Positions 29,488 to 39,940 of a DNA stretch of 64,000 nt are shown piece after piece. Under the pieces are notes generated by a model. The model did no database searches and was not told the origin of the DNA. It was given only the letters and a program-made list of their open reading frames with translations. Source of the stretch: Bryobacterales bacterium (GTDB lineage: Bacteria > Acidobacteriota > Terriglobia > Bryobacterales > Bryobacteraceae); the NCBI GenBank assembly GCA_026954325.1, contig JAIXKK010000101.1:62001-126000 (forward strand), in the 5' to 3' direction. Each line of letters begins with the position of its first letter. Position 1 is the stretch's first letter. The position numbers and the translations under genes were made by a program.

Positions 29488-32400
29488 ATGCTCAAGAGCG
29501 TATTCCTGCTGGTCTTTCTCTGCCTTGCCGCGTGGTCTCAAACCGGCAATGGCACTGTGCGAGGCACCGTAAAAGACGCAACCGGTGGCATCGTTCCGAG
29601 TGCGAAAGTGAGCCTTGTCGCTCAGAACACCAACGTGAAACGGGAAGCCGTCAGTTCCTCGGTCGGCATCTATTATTTCGGTGAACTGCAGCCCGGCCCC
29701 TATCAACTGACCGTGGAACTCGCCGGATTCAAGAAGTGGGTGGGAACCTTGCTTCTCGAGGTGGGGCAAACAGCCGTTGTCGATCCGTCGCTCGAAGTGG
29801 GAAGCCTCGAATCCACCGTGCAGGTGACGGGCGCCGCTCCCGTCGTGATGATGGAAGGCATGCAGGTGGCGGACGTGAAGGACGAACTGCGCATCCGTCA
29901 ATTGCCGCTGAACGGCCGCTCCGTCAGCAACCTGTTTAACCTCACTCCAGGCGTGGAAGGCGGAGGCGCGCCGCGCACCAACGGGCTGAAGGTGGGCTCC
30001 ACGGAAATGCTGGTGGACGGCGTCTCCATTGTGGACCGTTTCGGCGGCGGCATCTCGCGCGTCCAACCGGGGCTCGATACGGTGCAGGAATTCCGCATCG
30101 AAACCAACGGATCAAGCGCCCGCTACTCCCGGCCGGCCACGGTCACCCTTGTCACTAAGAGCGGCACAAACCAGTTTCATGGCGCGGCGTTTGAAACATT
30201 CCGCAACAATGCCGGCGGATTGCGGGCGCGGGCGCGGCAGGATGGCAACACATCCGCCAAGCTGATCCGCAATGAATTCGGCCTTTCCGGCGGCGGACCG
30301 GTGTTGATTCCGAAGCTGTTCAACGGCCGCGACCGGACATTCTGGTTCCTCGCCTACGAGGGCATGCGCCAGCGGCAGAATGCGTTCGACGAAGATTACG
30401 TCCCCACGCCGGAGATGTTCGCCGGTAATTTCAGCAATGTTCTCGACAACAACAATGTGCAGACGCACATCTATGATCCGGTGACGACAAACGCCCAGGG
30501 TCTGCGCACGCCCTTCCCCGGCGACATCATCCCGCAAAGCCGCATCAGCGCGTTTTACGGCGTGATCAAATCCGTCACCCACACCCCCACCAGTTCGGCC
30601 AACCCGTTCCAGGCGCCCAATCTCGACGTGTTCTATCCCAACAAGAACAACTACGACTCGCTCAGCACCAAGATTGATCACCGCTTCTCTAATTCCGACA
30701 ATCTTTCGGGGCGGTTTACGCGCGGGCGCACAACCAGCGCGCTTCTTGGGGGACGCTTCGGATCTCCGGCCGACGGCCTCACCAATGGCTTCGGCACCGG
30801 CCGTGGGGACAGCCGCGTATACAACATCAGCATCACCGAAAATCACATCTTCTCGCCGAACTTTCTCAACGAACTCCTGCTTGCCGTGAACCGCAATCCG
30901 AACGGCCAGGGAACGCTCGCGGATTCGACTGACTGGTCCGGCAAACTGGGCCTGCCGAATCCGTTCGGCGTGCAGGGATGGCCCACCATCAGCGCGGGCG
31001 ACTTTCCAGGAAACAACTGGGACTCCGACAACCGCAAGGACCAGAACCTGACGGCCTACGTCATCGAGGATAATGTCACCAGGATCGTGGGCCGCCATAC
31101 GTTGATTTTCGGTGGAAACATCCGCCGGGAATACAATAACGTTCGCGAGATGCAGCAGGCGCAGGGCTCGCACGATTTCGCCGAGGCGTGGACGGCACAG
31201 TACGATCCCACCGGCGACCAGGCCGTGTCCTACACCGGAGTCGGCCTTGGCTCCATGGCCCTCGGCTTGCCCACGTTTCTCTCCAATCAGTTCAACCGCG
31301 GATATTTCTACTTCCAGCAGACCGAGGGCGGGCTCTACTTCCAGGACAGTTGGAAGGTGACGCCGCGGCTGACTCTGGAGGCGGGAGTGCGCTGGGAAAA
31401 ATGGACGCCCTACAAAGAAAAATACAACCGCCTGGTGAACATGGACATTCGCAACTACGCCAACCGGTTCCAGGTGGTGAGTCCGGGTTCCACGACGCTC
31501 GAGAGCATACCTGGAATTCCGCCATCCGTGCTCACCTCCTGGGCCGGACGTGGACTTACCTGGACCACCGCGAATCAGGCGGGGCTGCCCTCGAACCTGA
31601 TTCCCGCCCAGAACACCGATTTCGGCCCCCGCCTCGGGGCGGCCTACCGGCTGAATGACAAGACCTCTCTCCGTGCCGGATACGGCGAATATTTCTGGAC
31701 TCTGCCTCTTGCGCAAATTCTGCAAACCTCGCGCATGAATCCGCCCTTGAACCTGCGGTACACCAATCCGCTCGGCACGCTGGACGGCACCGGCAGTTTC
31801 GCCGTGAGAACCGCGCCGCTGCCGGGTTACTATGTCGGCCAGGCGCGGGTGGATATCAATGGGGTGATCATCATCCCGCCCAACGCGCAGAGCGCTATTC
31901 CCTGGGACTTCACCAACTGGAACGACAGCCGCGCCAAGGAATGGAACTTCAGCATCGAGCGCGAGTTGATGAAAGACACCTCGCTCAGGGTCAGCTATAT
32001 CGGAGACCGCGGCTCGAATCTCGAACAGCGCGTCGGGCTGAACAATCGTGAAGCTCAGTACAACTACGTCACGCGCACCCGCCTGGCGCCTCCGGGCAAC
32101 CTGGACCTGACCCGCCTGAATCCCAACTGGAACTGGAGCAATGGCGTGGTGGCCAAGGTGGGCTACTCCAACACGCACTCGGCCCAGGTCCAGTTCCAGC
32201 GCCGTTACTCGAACGGACTGGCCTTCCAGTGGTTCTACACGTTTACTCGCTCCATGTCGACGACAGACGCCGGAGCCTCCACCAGCGGCAACGGAGCCAT
32301 CAATGACACCAGCGGAGCCGCGCAGGCGCCGGAGAACATCCAACTGCTTGGCGCGCCCAACCTCAGCTTCGACCAGCGGCTGCGTTTGACCTACTACAAC

Positions 32401-33072
32401 TCCACCCAGGTGCCTCCGCATCGCATCCGGTTCAACGCAATCTACGATCTCCCCTTCGGCAAGGGGAAGTATCTCGGCCGGAACGCCTCGCGCGGACTCG
32501 ATGCCGTCATCGGCGGCTGGCAGGTGGCCGCCATCGGCGATTGGCGCGGCGGAAACTGGTTGAGCGTCGCCGCATCCGAATACCTCTTCGGAAACCCGGC
32601 GTTGAGCCCTGACCAGCGCCTGACGCTGACCCTCAACGGGCGTCCGCAGCGATTGTACTTCGCCGGCGATTTTGACCCCACCCGCGCCACGAATGTCGAT
32701 GCGGCCAAGTTGCAGGCGCTGGTGCCCGTGGATCGCGGCGCCCGCAAGATGCATCCCGTGGGAGCCGCCTTCGACAACCGGATTCCGCTGCCGCTCGCCA
32801 ACGGCGGCGTGCGTCTCACCTCCATCACGGATACCGTCAGTTGGAATTCACGGGCCTTCTTCCTCGGTCCCCGCGCCTGGAATACCGACGTCTCCTTCTT
32901 CAAGAACTTCCTGATCACGGAGCGAATGAAGTTGCGGTTCACGGCGGATTTCTTTAACTTCTTCAACCATCCGAACGACGCGAACCCGAACTCGACCACC
33001 GGACTCCAGGACCTGAGCTTGCAGACCAATGAACCCCGGATAGCGCAGTTCTCCCTGCGGTTCCAGTGGTAA
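29488..33072 (+). CDS. TonB-dependent receptor, Oar-like, with carboxypeptidase-regulatory domain
   Basis: An outer-membrane protein of 1194 residues. Signal peptide about 1-18, then a carboxypeptidase-regulatory-like domain (about 20-100, GTVRGTVKDATGGIVPSAKV), a TonB plug (about 110-215, LPLNGRSVSNLFNLTPGVEG), and a long barrel ending in the aromatic residue of FSLRFQW as outer-membrane barrels do. The length matches the Oar-like receptors that are very numerous in Acidobacteria and are usually placed next to polymer-degrading enzymes. GGGAG stands 5 nt before the chosen ATG. The frame is open to 29449, but the extra residues would precede the signal peptide. The ligand is probably a glycan or glycopeptide fragment, judged from its neighbours. 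Confidence 0.93.
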   Translation: MLKSVFLLVFLCLAAWSQTGNGTVRGTVKDATGGIVPSAKVSLVAQNTNVKREAVSSSVGIYYFGELQPGPYQLTVELAGFKKWVGTLLLEVGQTAVVDPSLEVGSLESTVQVTGAAPVVMMEGMQVADVKDELRIRQLPLNGRSVSNLFNLTPGVEGGGAPRTNGLKVGSTEMLVDGVSIVDRFGGGISRVQPGLDTVQEFRIETNGSSARYSRPATVTLVTKSGTNQFHGAAFETFRNNAGGLRARARQDGNTSAKLIRNEFGLSGGGPVLIPKLFNGRDRTFWFLAYEGMRQRQNAFDEDYVPTPEMFAGNFSNVLDNNNVQTHIYDPVTTNAQGLRTPFPGDIIPQSRISAFYGVIKSVTHTPTSSANPFQAPNLDVFYPNKNNYDSLSTKIDHRFSNSDNLSGRFTRGRTTSALLGGRFGSPADGLTNGFGTGRGDSRVYNISITENHIFSPNFLNELLLAVNRNPNGQGTLADSTDWSGKLGLPNPFGVQGWPTISAGDFPGNNWDSDNRKDQNLTAYVIEDNVTRIVGRHTLIFGGNIRREYNNVREMQQAQGSHDFAEAWTAQYDPTGDQAVSYTGVGLGSMALGLPTFLSNQFNRGYFYFQQTEGGLYFQDSWKVTPRLTLEAGVRWEKWTPYKEKYNRLVNMDIRNYANRFQVVSPGSTTLESIPGIPPSVLTSWAGRGLTWTTANQAGLPSNLIPAQNTDFGPRLGAAYRLNDKTSLRAGYGEYFWTLPLAQILQTSRMNPPLNLRYTNPLGTLDGTGSFAVRTAPLPGYYVGQARVDINGVIIIPPNAQSAIPWDFTNWNDSRAKEWNFSIERELMKDTSLRVSYIGDRGSNLEQRVGLNNREAQYNYVTRTRLAPPGNLDLTRLNPNWNWSNGVVAKVGYSNTHSAQVQFQRRYSNGLAFQWFYTFTRSMSTTDAGASTSGNGAINDTSGAAQAPENIQLLGAPNLSFDQRLRLTYYNSTQVPPHRIRFNAIYDLPFGKGKYLGRNASRGLDAVIGGWQVAAIGDWRGGNWLSVAASEYLFGNPALSPDQRLTLTLNGRPQRLYFAGDFDPTRATNVDAAKLQALVPVDRGARKMHPVGAAFDNRIPLPLANGGVRLTSITDTVSWNSRAFFLGPRAWNTDVSFFKNFLITERMKLRFTADFFNFFNHPNDANPNSTTGLQDLSLQTNEPRIAQFSLRFQW

Positions 33073-33087
33073 GTGCCGAGGCGCCGC

Positions 33088-35400
33088 CTACTCGAGGCTG
33101 ATCTCCGCGGTTGCTGAGTGGTGCACCGGCGCCAGGTCCTTCCAATCGAACCGCTCGTTCCGCGCCGGCAACCCATGCGTGGCGGCATACGAGTTGCGCG
33201 CCGCCCGGATCTGCTCCGTCCATTCGCCGAACGGTAGCAGCAGTTCCCGGTAAACCAGGTACGTCATGTCGGCGGTGCGGTCCGGCACGTGGTCTTTTAC
33301 GTCGTCGAGTTCGTGCAGGAACCGCCTGCCGTTGGCTTCCGCGACACGCGGAAACCACGATTTGTACCATGTGGCCGTGGTGTCGGCGAGCGCTTTGTTG
33401 CGGGAATAGCGAATCTCATAGGCCTGCTCGATCGCCTGGTCCGCTAATCGCACCGCTTCTCTTGCCCGGGTCCCCTCCGCGGCGTGGGAAGCGCCGCGCA
33501 GCAGGCCGTCCATGCGCGCGATGCCGCGAAGCATTTCGAGGTTGTGCCGGTCCAGCCGCGCGATCGAGAGAAACACCTCGAGGTTGTATCCGTTGCGATC
33601 CGCGAGCGGAAGATTGGCGTGCAGCAGCCCCAGCAGTTCATCGTTCTCCACGAGAAAGCCCGCCGCCAGTTGCAGGCGCTTTGCGTTGTCCTTCGTCCAA
33701 TCATTCGTATAGCCGAGGTCCGGCGATGGCGCGGGCGGCAGCGGAATACTCTGGTCCCGCGCCGCATGCGGCGGCTGGAAAATCCCCTCCGAATTTCCCC
33801 AGATCGGCTTGCGCGCCTTCGAAGACCCCACTTCCCAGCTATCCCACCAGAACTGCGCCTGGCCGCTCATCAACTGATACACGCGATCCATGTTGTAAAC
33901 CCGCGCGCCGTAATAGAGCGGATAGAAGGCCGCCATGGTTTCACCGGGGTCCGGCGATCCGGGATGCCACCCGGACGCCGCCGCGGAGGCATACCCCAGC
34001 CAGAAGGTCTCCGGATGAAGCCCCGCATCAGCCCAGGCGGCGCTGATCATGCCCATCAGGTCCGCGTCGCGCCGCGCCGTGTCGTAGGCGATCTTCTGGA
34101 ACGTATCGAACACGCGCCGGGCCGGCGGCCGGTCCTGGTGAAGCCGGCGCGACGGAGGCAGCGGATAGTATTGCGGAAACTGCCGTTCCTCTCCTTGGGT
34201 GGATGTGTAAATCATTTCCCGGATTCCATGTTTCCGGAAGAGCGGATCGAATTCCGGTCCGTACACCTCCCCGTTCACCAGGTATGGAGGGAGCGAGGCG
34301 AGATCGCCGGGCTTCAGCGGATACTCGCCCCAGAAGATTACCGTGCGTCCGCGATCATGCAGGTAACCGGCCGCTTTATGGAGAAACTCAGCCAGCAGTT
34401 TCCCTACACCGCCCAACTCCTTTGCCCGCGCCGCCTCGCGGCACTGCGCATTATCCGCCATGCCGATGTAGTAGGGCTCGTCCGTCGAAAGATAAAAATA
34501 CTTCCCGCCCTTGTTCGCATCCAGAAGATCCTGATACATCCCGTGCAGCAGCTTGTAGGAATCGGGATTGGTGACGCACAACTCGTAATTGCTGTCCGGA
34601 TATGCCCGCAGCTTCGCGTATTCGGGATGCTTCAGGATGAAGGCAATGTGCGCGGGACCATCGAGGAACGGGATCAGTTGCACGTGCCTGCGCAAGGCAT
34701 AATCCGTCAGTTCCTGATACTCGGCCGGCGTCATGGCGTACGGCTCCACCAGCGCGGGCGCGCTCTTGAATTGGAAGTGCCCCTCCAGCTTCAGGGCGAA
34801 TCCGTTGATCTTGAAGAAAGCCGCCGTGCGGATGGCTTGTTTCAGCGTATCCAGGCGATCCAGGTGGTGCGCGTCATCCCAATAGATCTGCCGCAGTTGC
34901 AGGTCGGGCCAGTCCTCTATCCGCGCCTCGGGATAGACCAACCGGCCGTCTCGCGGTTTGAGTAGTTGCGCCAGCGTGGCAACGCCATAATAGAGGCCCG
35001 CGGGCGCGTTGGCGCTGATCACGATGCGATTGGAGCCGAGATCCAACTTGTAGGCCTGCCGCGCCAGTACGTCCCGCTCGCGATCCTGAGCCTTGCCCAC
35101 GCTCGCCGACCCCGGCGCGATCACCAGCCGCAGCACGCCGGCGCCGCTCGATGAAGGCGACAGCGTGCGGTGAAAGCGCTCGGCGAACTCCTGGCGCAGC
35201 ATCTCCAGCGCGGCATCCGCCGGGGAAACGCCCTGCAACTCCAGCTTCCAATCCGGAGAGAACACGAATTCGCCCGCCGACAGTTTCGCCACCTGAGGCT
35301 GCGGCGTCACCGTGTACCCTCGCGCCAATAGCGGCGAAACGGTATCCGCCATGACGGGCAAGGACAGGAACAACACTAGAACCAGCGTGTTTGGCGTCAT
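33088..35400 (-). CDS. GH20 family beta-N-acetylhexosaminidase-like protein
   Basis: An exported protein of 770 residues. Signal peptide about 1-18, an N-terminal GH20b-type domain (about 28-150), and a GH20 TIM barrel (about 155-460). The barrel starts with LRQIYWDDAHHLDRLDTLKQAI and holds the catalytic Asp-Glu pair in LSTDEPYY near residue 308. The last about 300 residues are an all-helical extension with many Arg, Glu and Leu residues. The family removes terminal N-acetylglucosamine or N-acetylgalactosamine by substrate-assisted catalysis. It is the third gene of the operon that begins at 39878. GGAG 6 nt before the ATG supports the start. Confidence 0.88.
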   Translation of the reverse strand: MTPNTLVLVLFLSLPVMADTVSPLLARGYTVTPQPQVAKLSAGEFVFSPDWKLELQGVSPADAALEMLRQEFAERFHRTLSPSSSGAGVLRLVIAPGSASVGKAQDRERDVLARQAYKLDLGSNRIVISANAPAGLYYGVATLAQLLKPRDGRLVYPEARIEDWPDLQLRQIYWDDAHHLDRLDTLKQAIRTAAFFKINGFALKLEGHFQFKSAPALVEPYAMTPAEYQELTDYALRRHVQLIPFLDGPAHIAFILKHPEYAKLRAYPDSNYELCVTNPDSYKLLHGMYQDLLDANKGGKYFYLSTDEPYYIGMADNAQCREAARAKELGGVGKLLAEFLHKAAGYLHDRGRTVIFWGEYPLKPGDLASLPPYLVNGEVYGPEFDPLFRKHGIREMIYTSTQGEERQFPQYYPLPPSRRLHQDRPPARRVFDTFQKIAYDTARRDADLMGMISAAWADAGLHPETFWLGYASAAASGWHPGSPDPGETMAAFYPLYYGARVYNMDRVYQLMSGQAQFWWDSWEVGSSKARKPIWGNSEGIFQPPHAARDQSIPLPPAPSPDLGYTNDWTKDNAKRLQLAAGFLVENDELLGLLHANLPLADRNGYNLEVFLSIARLDRHNLEMLRGIARMDGLLRGASHAAEGTRAREAVRLADQAIEQAYEIRYSRNKALADTTATWYKSWFPRVAEANGRRFLHELDDVKDHVPDRTADMTYLVYRELLLPFGEWTEQIRAARNSYAATHGLPARNERFDWKDLAPVHHSATAEISLE

Positions 35401-35424
35401 AAGTCTCCAAATCGTACCCGATGC

Positions 35425-37344
35425 TCATTCCACGAAATCGACGTAATTGTGTTGACGGAGGAAACGGAAGTACCCGACAAAGTCGAAGTCCGTCCTGCCG
35501 AGTTCAAGTTGCGTCAGCCGCGCCACTTCCGCAAGATTGCGATGGCCGTCGCACCAGTAAAGCGCAATGGTCGGAATGGCCGCCCACGCTCCCGAAGGAA
35601 ACTTGCCCCACTGCTCGCGAGGCAGGTCATCGAGCGGAATTGTGCCGAAACGTTTCCGCTTCACAATGATTTTGGCGGCGTCCGCGGGGGCAGCCCTAAT
35701 CTCCTCGCGATCCGCGATACGGGCAAGTTGCAGATCACGAAACCGGCGCAGGCGCTCAATCACCCCAGCGAACTTGCCCTGCAATTCCTCACGGCGGGAT
35801 TCCGGCGCCAGCCGCAGCACGCTCGAGACCGCCTGCGTCTCCCGATCCAGGGCGTAATCGAGATGCTCCTTCGATTGCTCGACGGCTTTCAGCATCTGCC
35901 GGTACCCCCGGCTCTCGCTGAGCCGCGCCAGCCACAAGGCCTCCTGCTCGCCGGCGTTGGCAATGTAGTAGAGAAACGCGGCGTCAATGACGGAGATGTC
36001 GCGCAGTGAGCGTTCATCCACGCGCCCGGGCGTGTCTTCGCTGTTGTGGTGCGTCTCGACGCCGCTGCCGCTATAGCCCCACACGGTCGGGATGCCCACC
36101 ATCGGCTCCGCCAGGTAAGTATCCGTACCGGTGGTGAACGGCTTCTCATGCCACGGCCGCCCCACGGCCCGCAGATGGCTGGCGGCAACTTCCAGAATGA
36201 AGGCATCCGTGAAGTCCTTCGCCACATGCGGGTTCATGTAGAAGCTGTACTCCGTGCCCGCCAGGTCATACGAGGCGGCCGGCGTATCCACGCACATAGC
36301 GGCCACCGTGCGGCGGATGCGCTCGCGGTTGTGCTCCACATAATGCATCGAGCCGTACATTTCCCCCATCGTAAGAATCCGGATCGAGCGCTTCGGGCGC
36401 GGTAACTTCCCGGCCTCGATCAATCGCCGCAGCGTGCCGAGCGCCTCCAGAGTCGCGGCTACGCCGGTGGCGTTATCTTGCGCGCCCTGCTCCGCTATAT
36501 GACCGAGCGTCAACACCTCCTCCGGCCCGGTTCCCGGAACGACAGCGGTGACGTAGGGATATGTGCCCGGGTAGTAGCGCGCATCCACCGCGGCCCTGAC
36601 ACGCACCGGCCCGCGCGCCAGCAGTTTGCGCACCAGCGATGCTTGCCGCGGCGTGATGGAAAAACACAACAGCGGCGTGCTCCTTCTGGTGAACGCCCAG
36701 CCATCGTCGCCCCAGGCGTTCACCCACTGGCGGCCATCCGCCAGCGAAGGATTCTCCGTGAATGTGTTGATCGCCCCCAGCGCGCCCGCCTTCACCAGAA
36801 GCCACTTGATATTGGCTGGATTCACCTCGGTGAGCGCCAGTTTGCCGCGCAGGTCCATCTGCCCCAACCGGCCGATGTCGGCTTTCTTCACTTCGACAAT
36901 CTCCGCCGTGACGCCGCCCGGCGGCGTAGATCCGCTCCACATGCCCAAAGACGCTGGAACCTTCTCATAGTCCGCAAGCACGCGGTTCGCCTCGGACAGG
37001 CTCGAGTCGAGAATCTCCAATCGCGCGCTCTTCACATCCCAGGCAAGCGGCATGGTCCAGAAGCCCGATTGCGTGACGCCATCCGCGGGCGCGCCCACAA
37101 TCTCCACGTCGCGCAGACCCGCTTTCTCCATCTCCGCCTTCAGATACTCCGCCGTGGCCTGAAAACGAGGAAATGTGAAATAGCGGTCGTTGGCGTAAGC
37201 GTGGCGCATGTAGTCCATCGCCTGCCCGGAATTGTAGGCCGCCCGCACGTTGCGGAGGATGGTTTCGAGTGAAGGCGCCGCCGGTTCCGCGCCCGCCGCG
37301 GGGCTTGCCGCCAGAAGAAACACGCACAAGAAAAGGTTCATCAA
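35425..37344 (-). CDS. M28/DUF4910-type zinc aminopeptidase, secreted
   Basis: A 639-residue exported protein with a signal peptide (about 1-18). A PA-like domain (about 120-240) is inserted before the zinc-peptidase core. Likely metal ligands and catalytic residues are the His in TLGHIAEQG, the Asp in AQDNATG, the Glu in TMGEMYGS, an Asp in CVDTPA and the His pair in VETHHNSED. The last about 90 residues look like a small winged-helix domain. This combination is what I recall for DUF4910-type aminopeptidases. Its start overlaps the stop of the upstream GH42-like gene by ATGA. Peptide trimming beside hexosaminidases points to glycoproteins or peptidoglycan-type substrates. Confidence 0.82.
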   Translation of the reverse strand: MMNLFLCVFLLAASPAAGAEPAAPSLETILRNVRAAYNSGQAMDYMRHAYANDRYFTFPRFQATAEYLKAEMEKAGLRDVEIVGAPADGVTQSGFWTMPLAWDVKSARLEILDSSLSEANRVLADYEKVPASLGMWSGSTPPGGVTAEIVEVKKADIGRLGQMDLRGKLALTEVNPANIKWLLVKAGALGAINTFTENPSLADGRQWVNAWGDDGWAFTRRSTPLLCFSITPRQASLVRKLLARGPVRVRAAVDARYYPGTYPYVTAVVPGTGPEEVLTLGHIAEQGAQDNATGVAATLEALGTLRRLIEAGKLPRPKRSIRILTMGEMYGSMHYVEHNRERIRRTVAAMCVDTPAASYDLAGTEYSFYMNPHVAKDFTDAFILEVAASHLRAVGRPWHEKPFTTGTDTYLAEPMVGIPTVWGYSGSGVETHHNSEDTPGRVDERSLRDISVIDAAFLYYIANAGEQEALWLARLSESRGYRQMLKAVEQSKEHLDYALDRETQAVSSVLRLAPESRREELQGKFAGVIERLRRFRDLQLARIADREEIRAAPADAAKIIVKRKRFGTIPLDDLPREQWGKFPSGAWAAIPTIALYWCDGHRNLAEVARLTQLELGRTDFDFVGYFRFLRQHNYVDFVE

Positions 37345-39878
37345 TACACCTCAAAGGCCGCTGTTTTCGTTTGTCCGCTGAGAATGTCCCTCACGCGGAC
37401 CTCCCACCGGCCAGCGGGGTCGTTGAGCGCGAGCGGAATCCGCTTGGCCGCCGTTCCCTCATGCGCCGGCAGGTTGCCCGAATAGAACGGCGCCGTCTTG
37501 CCCGCCGGGTTCACCACATCGACATGAAGCACGTGGTTCTCCGCCGGCGTTGCCGTTGCAAACCGGATGCCCACTTCGACGCTTCCGCCCAGCGGCGCCC
37601 GCGCGGGGGCGGCAATCTGCATCGCGGGGATCTCCTCGGCCGCGACGGCGAAGATCGCCGGCTCGTAAGGGTCGAGCGTAACACTCACTTCCTTTCGCCG
37701 GCCGAGTTCTTTCGCTCCCCGTACATCATAGATGAATCGCTCTCCGGGCAACCGAAGCCGCACGGTCACTGGCTTCGCGAACCGGTCATTCGACTTGAAC
37801 TCCGGCGGTCCCAAATCATCAATCCGCAATTCCGGATTCGTCAGCAGCGCCACCAGGCGAACACCCCCGTTGCGGAACACGTGCGTCTCCACCCCCGTCA
37901 CCGGCTTGTCCGAATCATCCGTAACCGCGAACTCCGGTTTGATCCCCGCCCGCCCCAGCAGTTCTCCCATCATCCGCTTCACCTCGCCCTCCTTGCCCAC
38001 CACGCGGTTCTGATGGTAGTTGAGGACATCCGCCGTCAGCAGGATGGCCCTGTCGGGCTTCTGCTCGAACAGATCGGCCAGCCATGGTTTGGGGAGCCGG
38101 CGGCAGTGCTCGTCGAAAGCGGCCGGCTGGCCGTCGGCAATCAGCGTGCCGCCGCTCTCGACAAACTCCCGCATCGCCCGCGCCTCCGCTTCGGATACGG
38201 CCGTCGAATGCGGCAGAATCAATACACGATATCCTCCTCGCGCCAGTTCTCCCCGCTCCATCTGGCGGTAGGAAACGAAGTTGTATTGCAGACCTTCATC
38301 CTCAATCAGCCGGCAGTACGATTCGCGCAGCCGGAGAAAGTTGCTGTCCCGGTATTCGGTGCTCGAATTTCGCAGCACCCAGTTCTCGCCCTTTGGCCTC
38401 TGCGCCAGCATCCACTCGATCCGCATGCTCGGCTGCGAATAGTGAATCGCAATCGGATCGGCGACGCGCCGGCTGTTGATCAGCAGCGCGCCCAGTCCGC
38501 CGCGCAGTTCCTTGTAATAAGGAGCGGTCTCCTTCCCTCGGGGGCCGATGGTGTTGTCCTCGCCGATGAAGGCTGACTTGTCATCCCAGAGGATCAGGCC
38601 GCGGTTGCCGTGGAGCAATTCGTACCACACGCGGTGCTTCTCCCATGGTCCCGTCGCGAAGGCTGTCGTCAATACCGTCATTTCCGGATTTAAAGACCGT
38701 ATAATCTCGATATTGTTGCCGATATCATAAGGCTCAATGGCGTTCAGCGATTCGGTGATGCGCGCATAGTCGTATCCGCCCCAGCCCGGCATCTGCCCTC
38801 CCCCTATCCCGATGTACGCCTCCGGATCGACGCTGTGGATGGCATCCGCGCCCATCTTCAGCGCGCTCGCGTAGGCGATGTCCATCCACTCCTTGAAGTC
38901 GCTCCATCCGGAGAAATTCTCCCCCTGCCGTTTCATCGCTTCATCGGTGGTGGGCGGAATGACGGCATCCCAACTCTGGAAATCGGTCTCCCACTGCTCG
39001 TTCAAGCCGCGCAGCGTGGCGTAGCGTTCCCTCAGCCAGCGCCTCATCGGCACAAGGGACTCGTCGGAAAAGTCGAAATCCCAGAAGGCGGCGAGGTTCG
39101 CAATGCCGCTTTCATCCCCCAGGCTGTAAAAGAACGGCCGGTACGGCGCATAGAACTTCGCGCTCTCCACCAGCCGGTCATGGACCTTCGCCAGCCAGGA
39201 GGCGTCGCTCAAACTCGGATGGCGCTTGAACGGCTCCTTACTGGTCCTGTCCTTCTTATACTGTTCCCGAGCCTCCAGAAACATCCAATCGTTGCGCCGG
39301 TCCGGGAAGTAGCGATGGTATTCGGAATAGAAATCCGTGGCGATATTTTCCGCATACCAGCGCAGATCGTTGTCCAATAGAAAATCCGGCAGCGAGCGGT
39401 TTCGTCCCACCCATTGCCCCCCGCTGATGCCGATAGTCTTGAGCGCCGCCACCTGGGCAGGCTTGCGATGCTGCCACATGATGATCTCGTAATCCCACCA
39501 GGAGCGGTTCGCCGGACGGGCAATGAACTCCGCCTTCGCGTCTTCCTCGCGGTGGTCCGCCTGCCCGCGCTTGTTGACTCCGTCGAACAGAAAGTGCGCG
39601 GTCAACTGGTTTCGCATGGCGGCGGTCCGCCCGAGATCGAGGGTAAAGCTGACCTGATTCTCATCGTTCAGCCTCACCTCGATCCGGCGGTTCTCGATGA
39701 GACGCCCGTGCGCGTCCGTCCAGCGAATGGTGAGTTCCCCGGCGCCGGTCGCCAACTGGCCGGTGCGGTAGAAGGCACGCAGCGTGCCTGTACGCTCGAA
39801 GGATGCCGCCGGAAGCGCGATCTCCGCGGCCCGCGCGAAGCCTGGCGCCAATAGCAGGAAAAAGAGAAAGTGGAACAT
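37341..39878 (-). CDS. GH42-like protein with beta-galactosidase trimerisation domain
   Basis: An exported protein of 845 residues. Signal peptide about 1-17, an N-terminal beta-sandwich (about 20-130), a TIM-barrel glycosidase domain (about 135-480) with a candidate acid/base in YSLGDESG near residue 255, a flavodoxin-like trimerisation domain (about 500-660, [19 protein letters not shown]) and a C-terminal beta domain. This order is that of GH42-related proteins, although the barrel is divergent and the substrate is open. It is the first gene of the minus-strand operon. TATACT lies 11 nt before the ATG and no ribosome-binding site is visible. Confidence 0.8.
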   Translation of the reverse strand: MFHFLFFLLLAPGFARAAEIALPAASFERTGTLRAFYRTGQLATGAGELTIRWTDAHGRLIENRRIEVRLNDENQVSFTLDLGRTAAMRNQLTAHFLFDGVNKRGQADHREEDAKAEFIARPANRSWWDYEIIMWQHRKPAQVAALKTIGISGGQWVGRNRSLPDFLLDNDLRWYAENIATDFYSEYHRYFPDRRNDWMFLEAREQYKKDRTSKEPFKRHPSLSDASWLAKVHDRLVESAKFYAPYRPFFYSLGDESGIANLAAFWDFDFSDESLVPMRRWLRERYATLRGLNEQWETDFQSWDAVIPPTTDEAMKRQGENFSGWSDFKEWMDIAYASALKMGADAIHSVDPEAYIGIGGGQMPGWGGYDYARITESLNAIEPYDIGNNIEIIRSLNPEMTVLTTAFATGPWEKHRVWYELLHGNRGLILWDDKSAFIGEDNTIGPRGKETAPYYKELRGGLGALLINSRRVADPIAIHYSQPSMRIEWMLAQRPKGENWVLRNSSTEYRDSNFLRLRESYCRLIEDEGLQYNFVSYRQMERGELARGGYRVLILPHSTAVSEAEARAMREFVESGGTLIADGQPAAFDEHCRRLPKPWLADLFEQKPDRAILLTADVLNYHQNRVVGKEGEVKRMMGELLGRAGIKPEFAVTDDSDKPVTGVETHVFRNGGVRLVALLTNPELRIDDLGPPEFKSNDRFAKPVTVRLRLPGERFIYDVRGAKELGRRKEVSVTLDPYEPAIFAVAAEEIPAMQIAAPARAPLGGSVEVGIRFATATPAENHVLHVDVVNPAGKTAPFYSGNLPAHEGTAAKRIPLALNDPAGRWEVRVRDILSGQTKTAAFEVY

Positions 39879-39940
39879 CTGAAACTGCGAGTATAGCGCT
39901 ACGTGCGGGGGCTTTTATGCTACAAACGGAGGACATTCCC

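Noticed and set aside
30112..32754. 880-codon minus-strand open frame
   Set aside because: It is exactly antisense to the TonB-dependent receptor and has no recognisable domain, no signal and no start signals.
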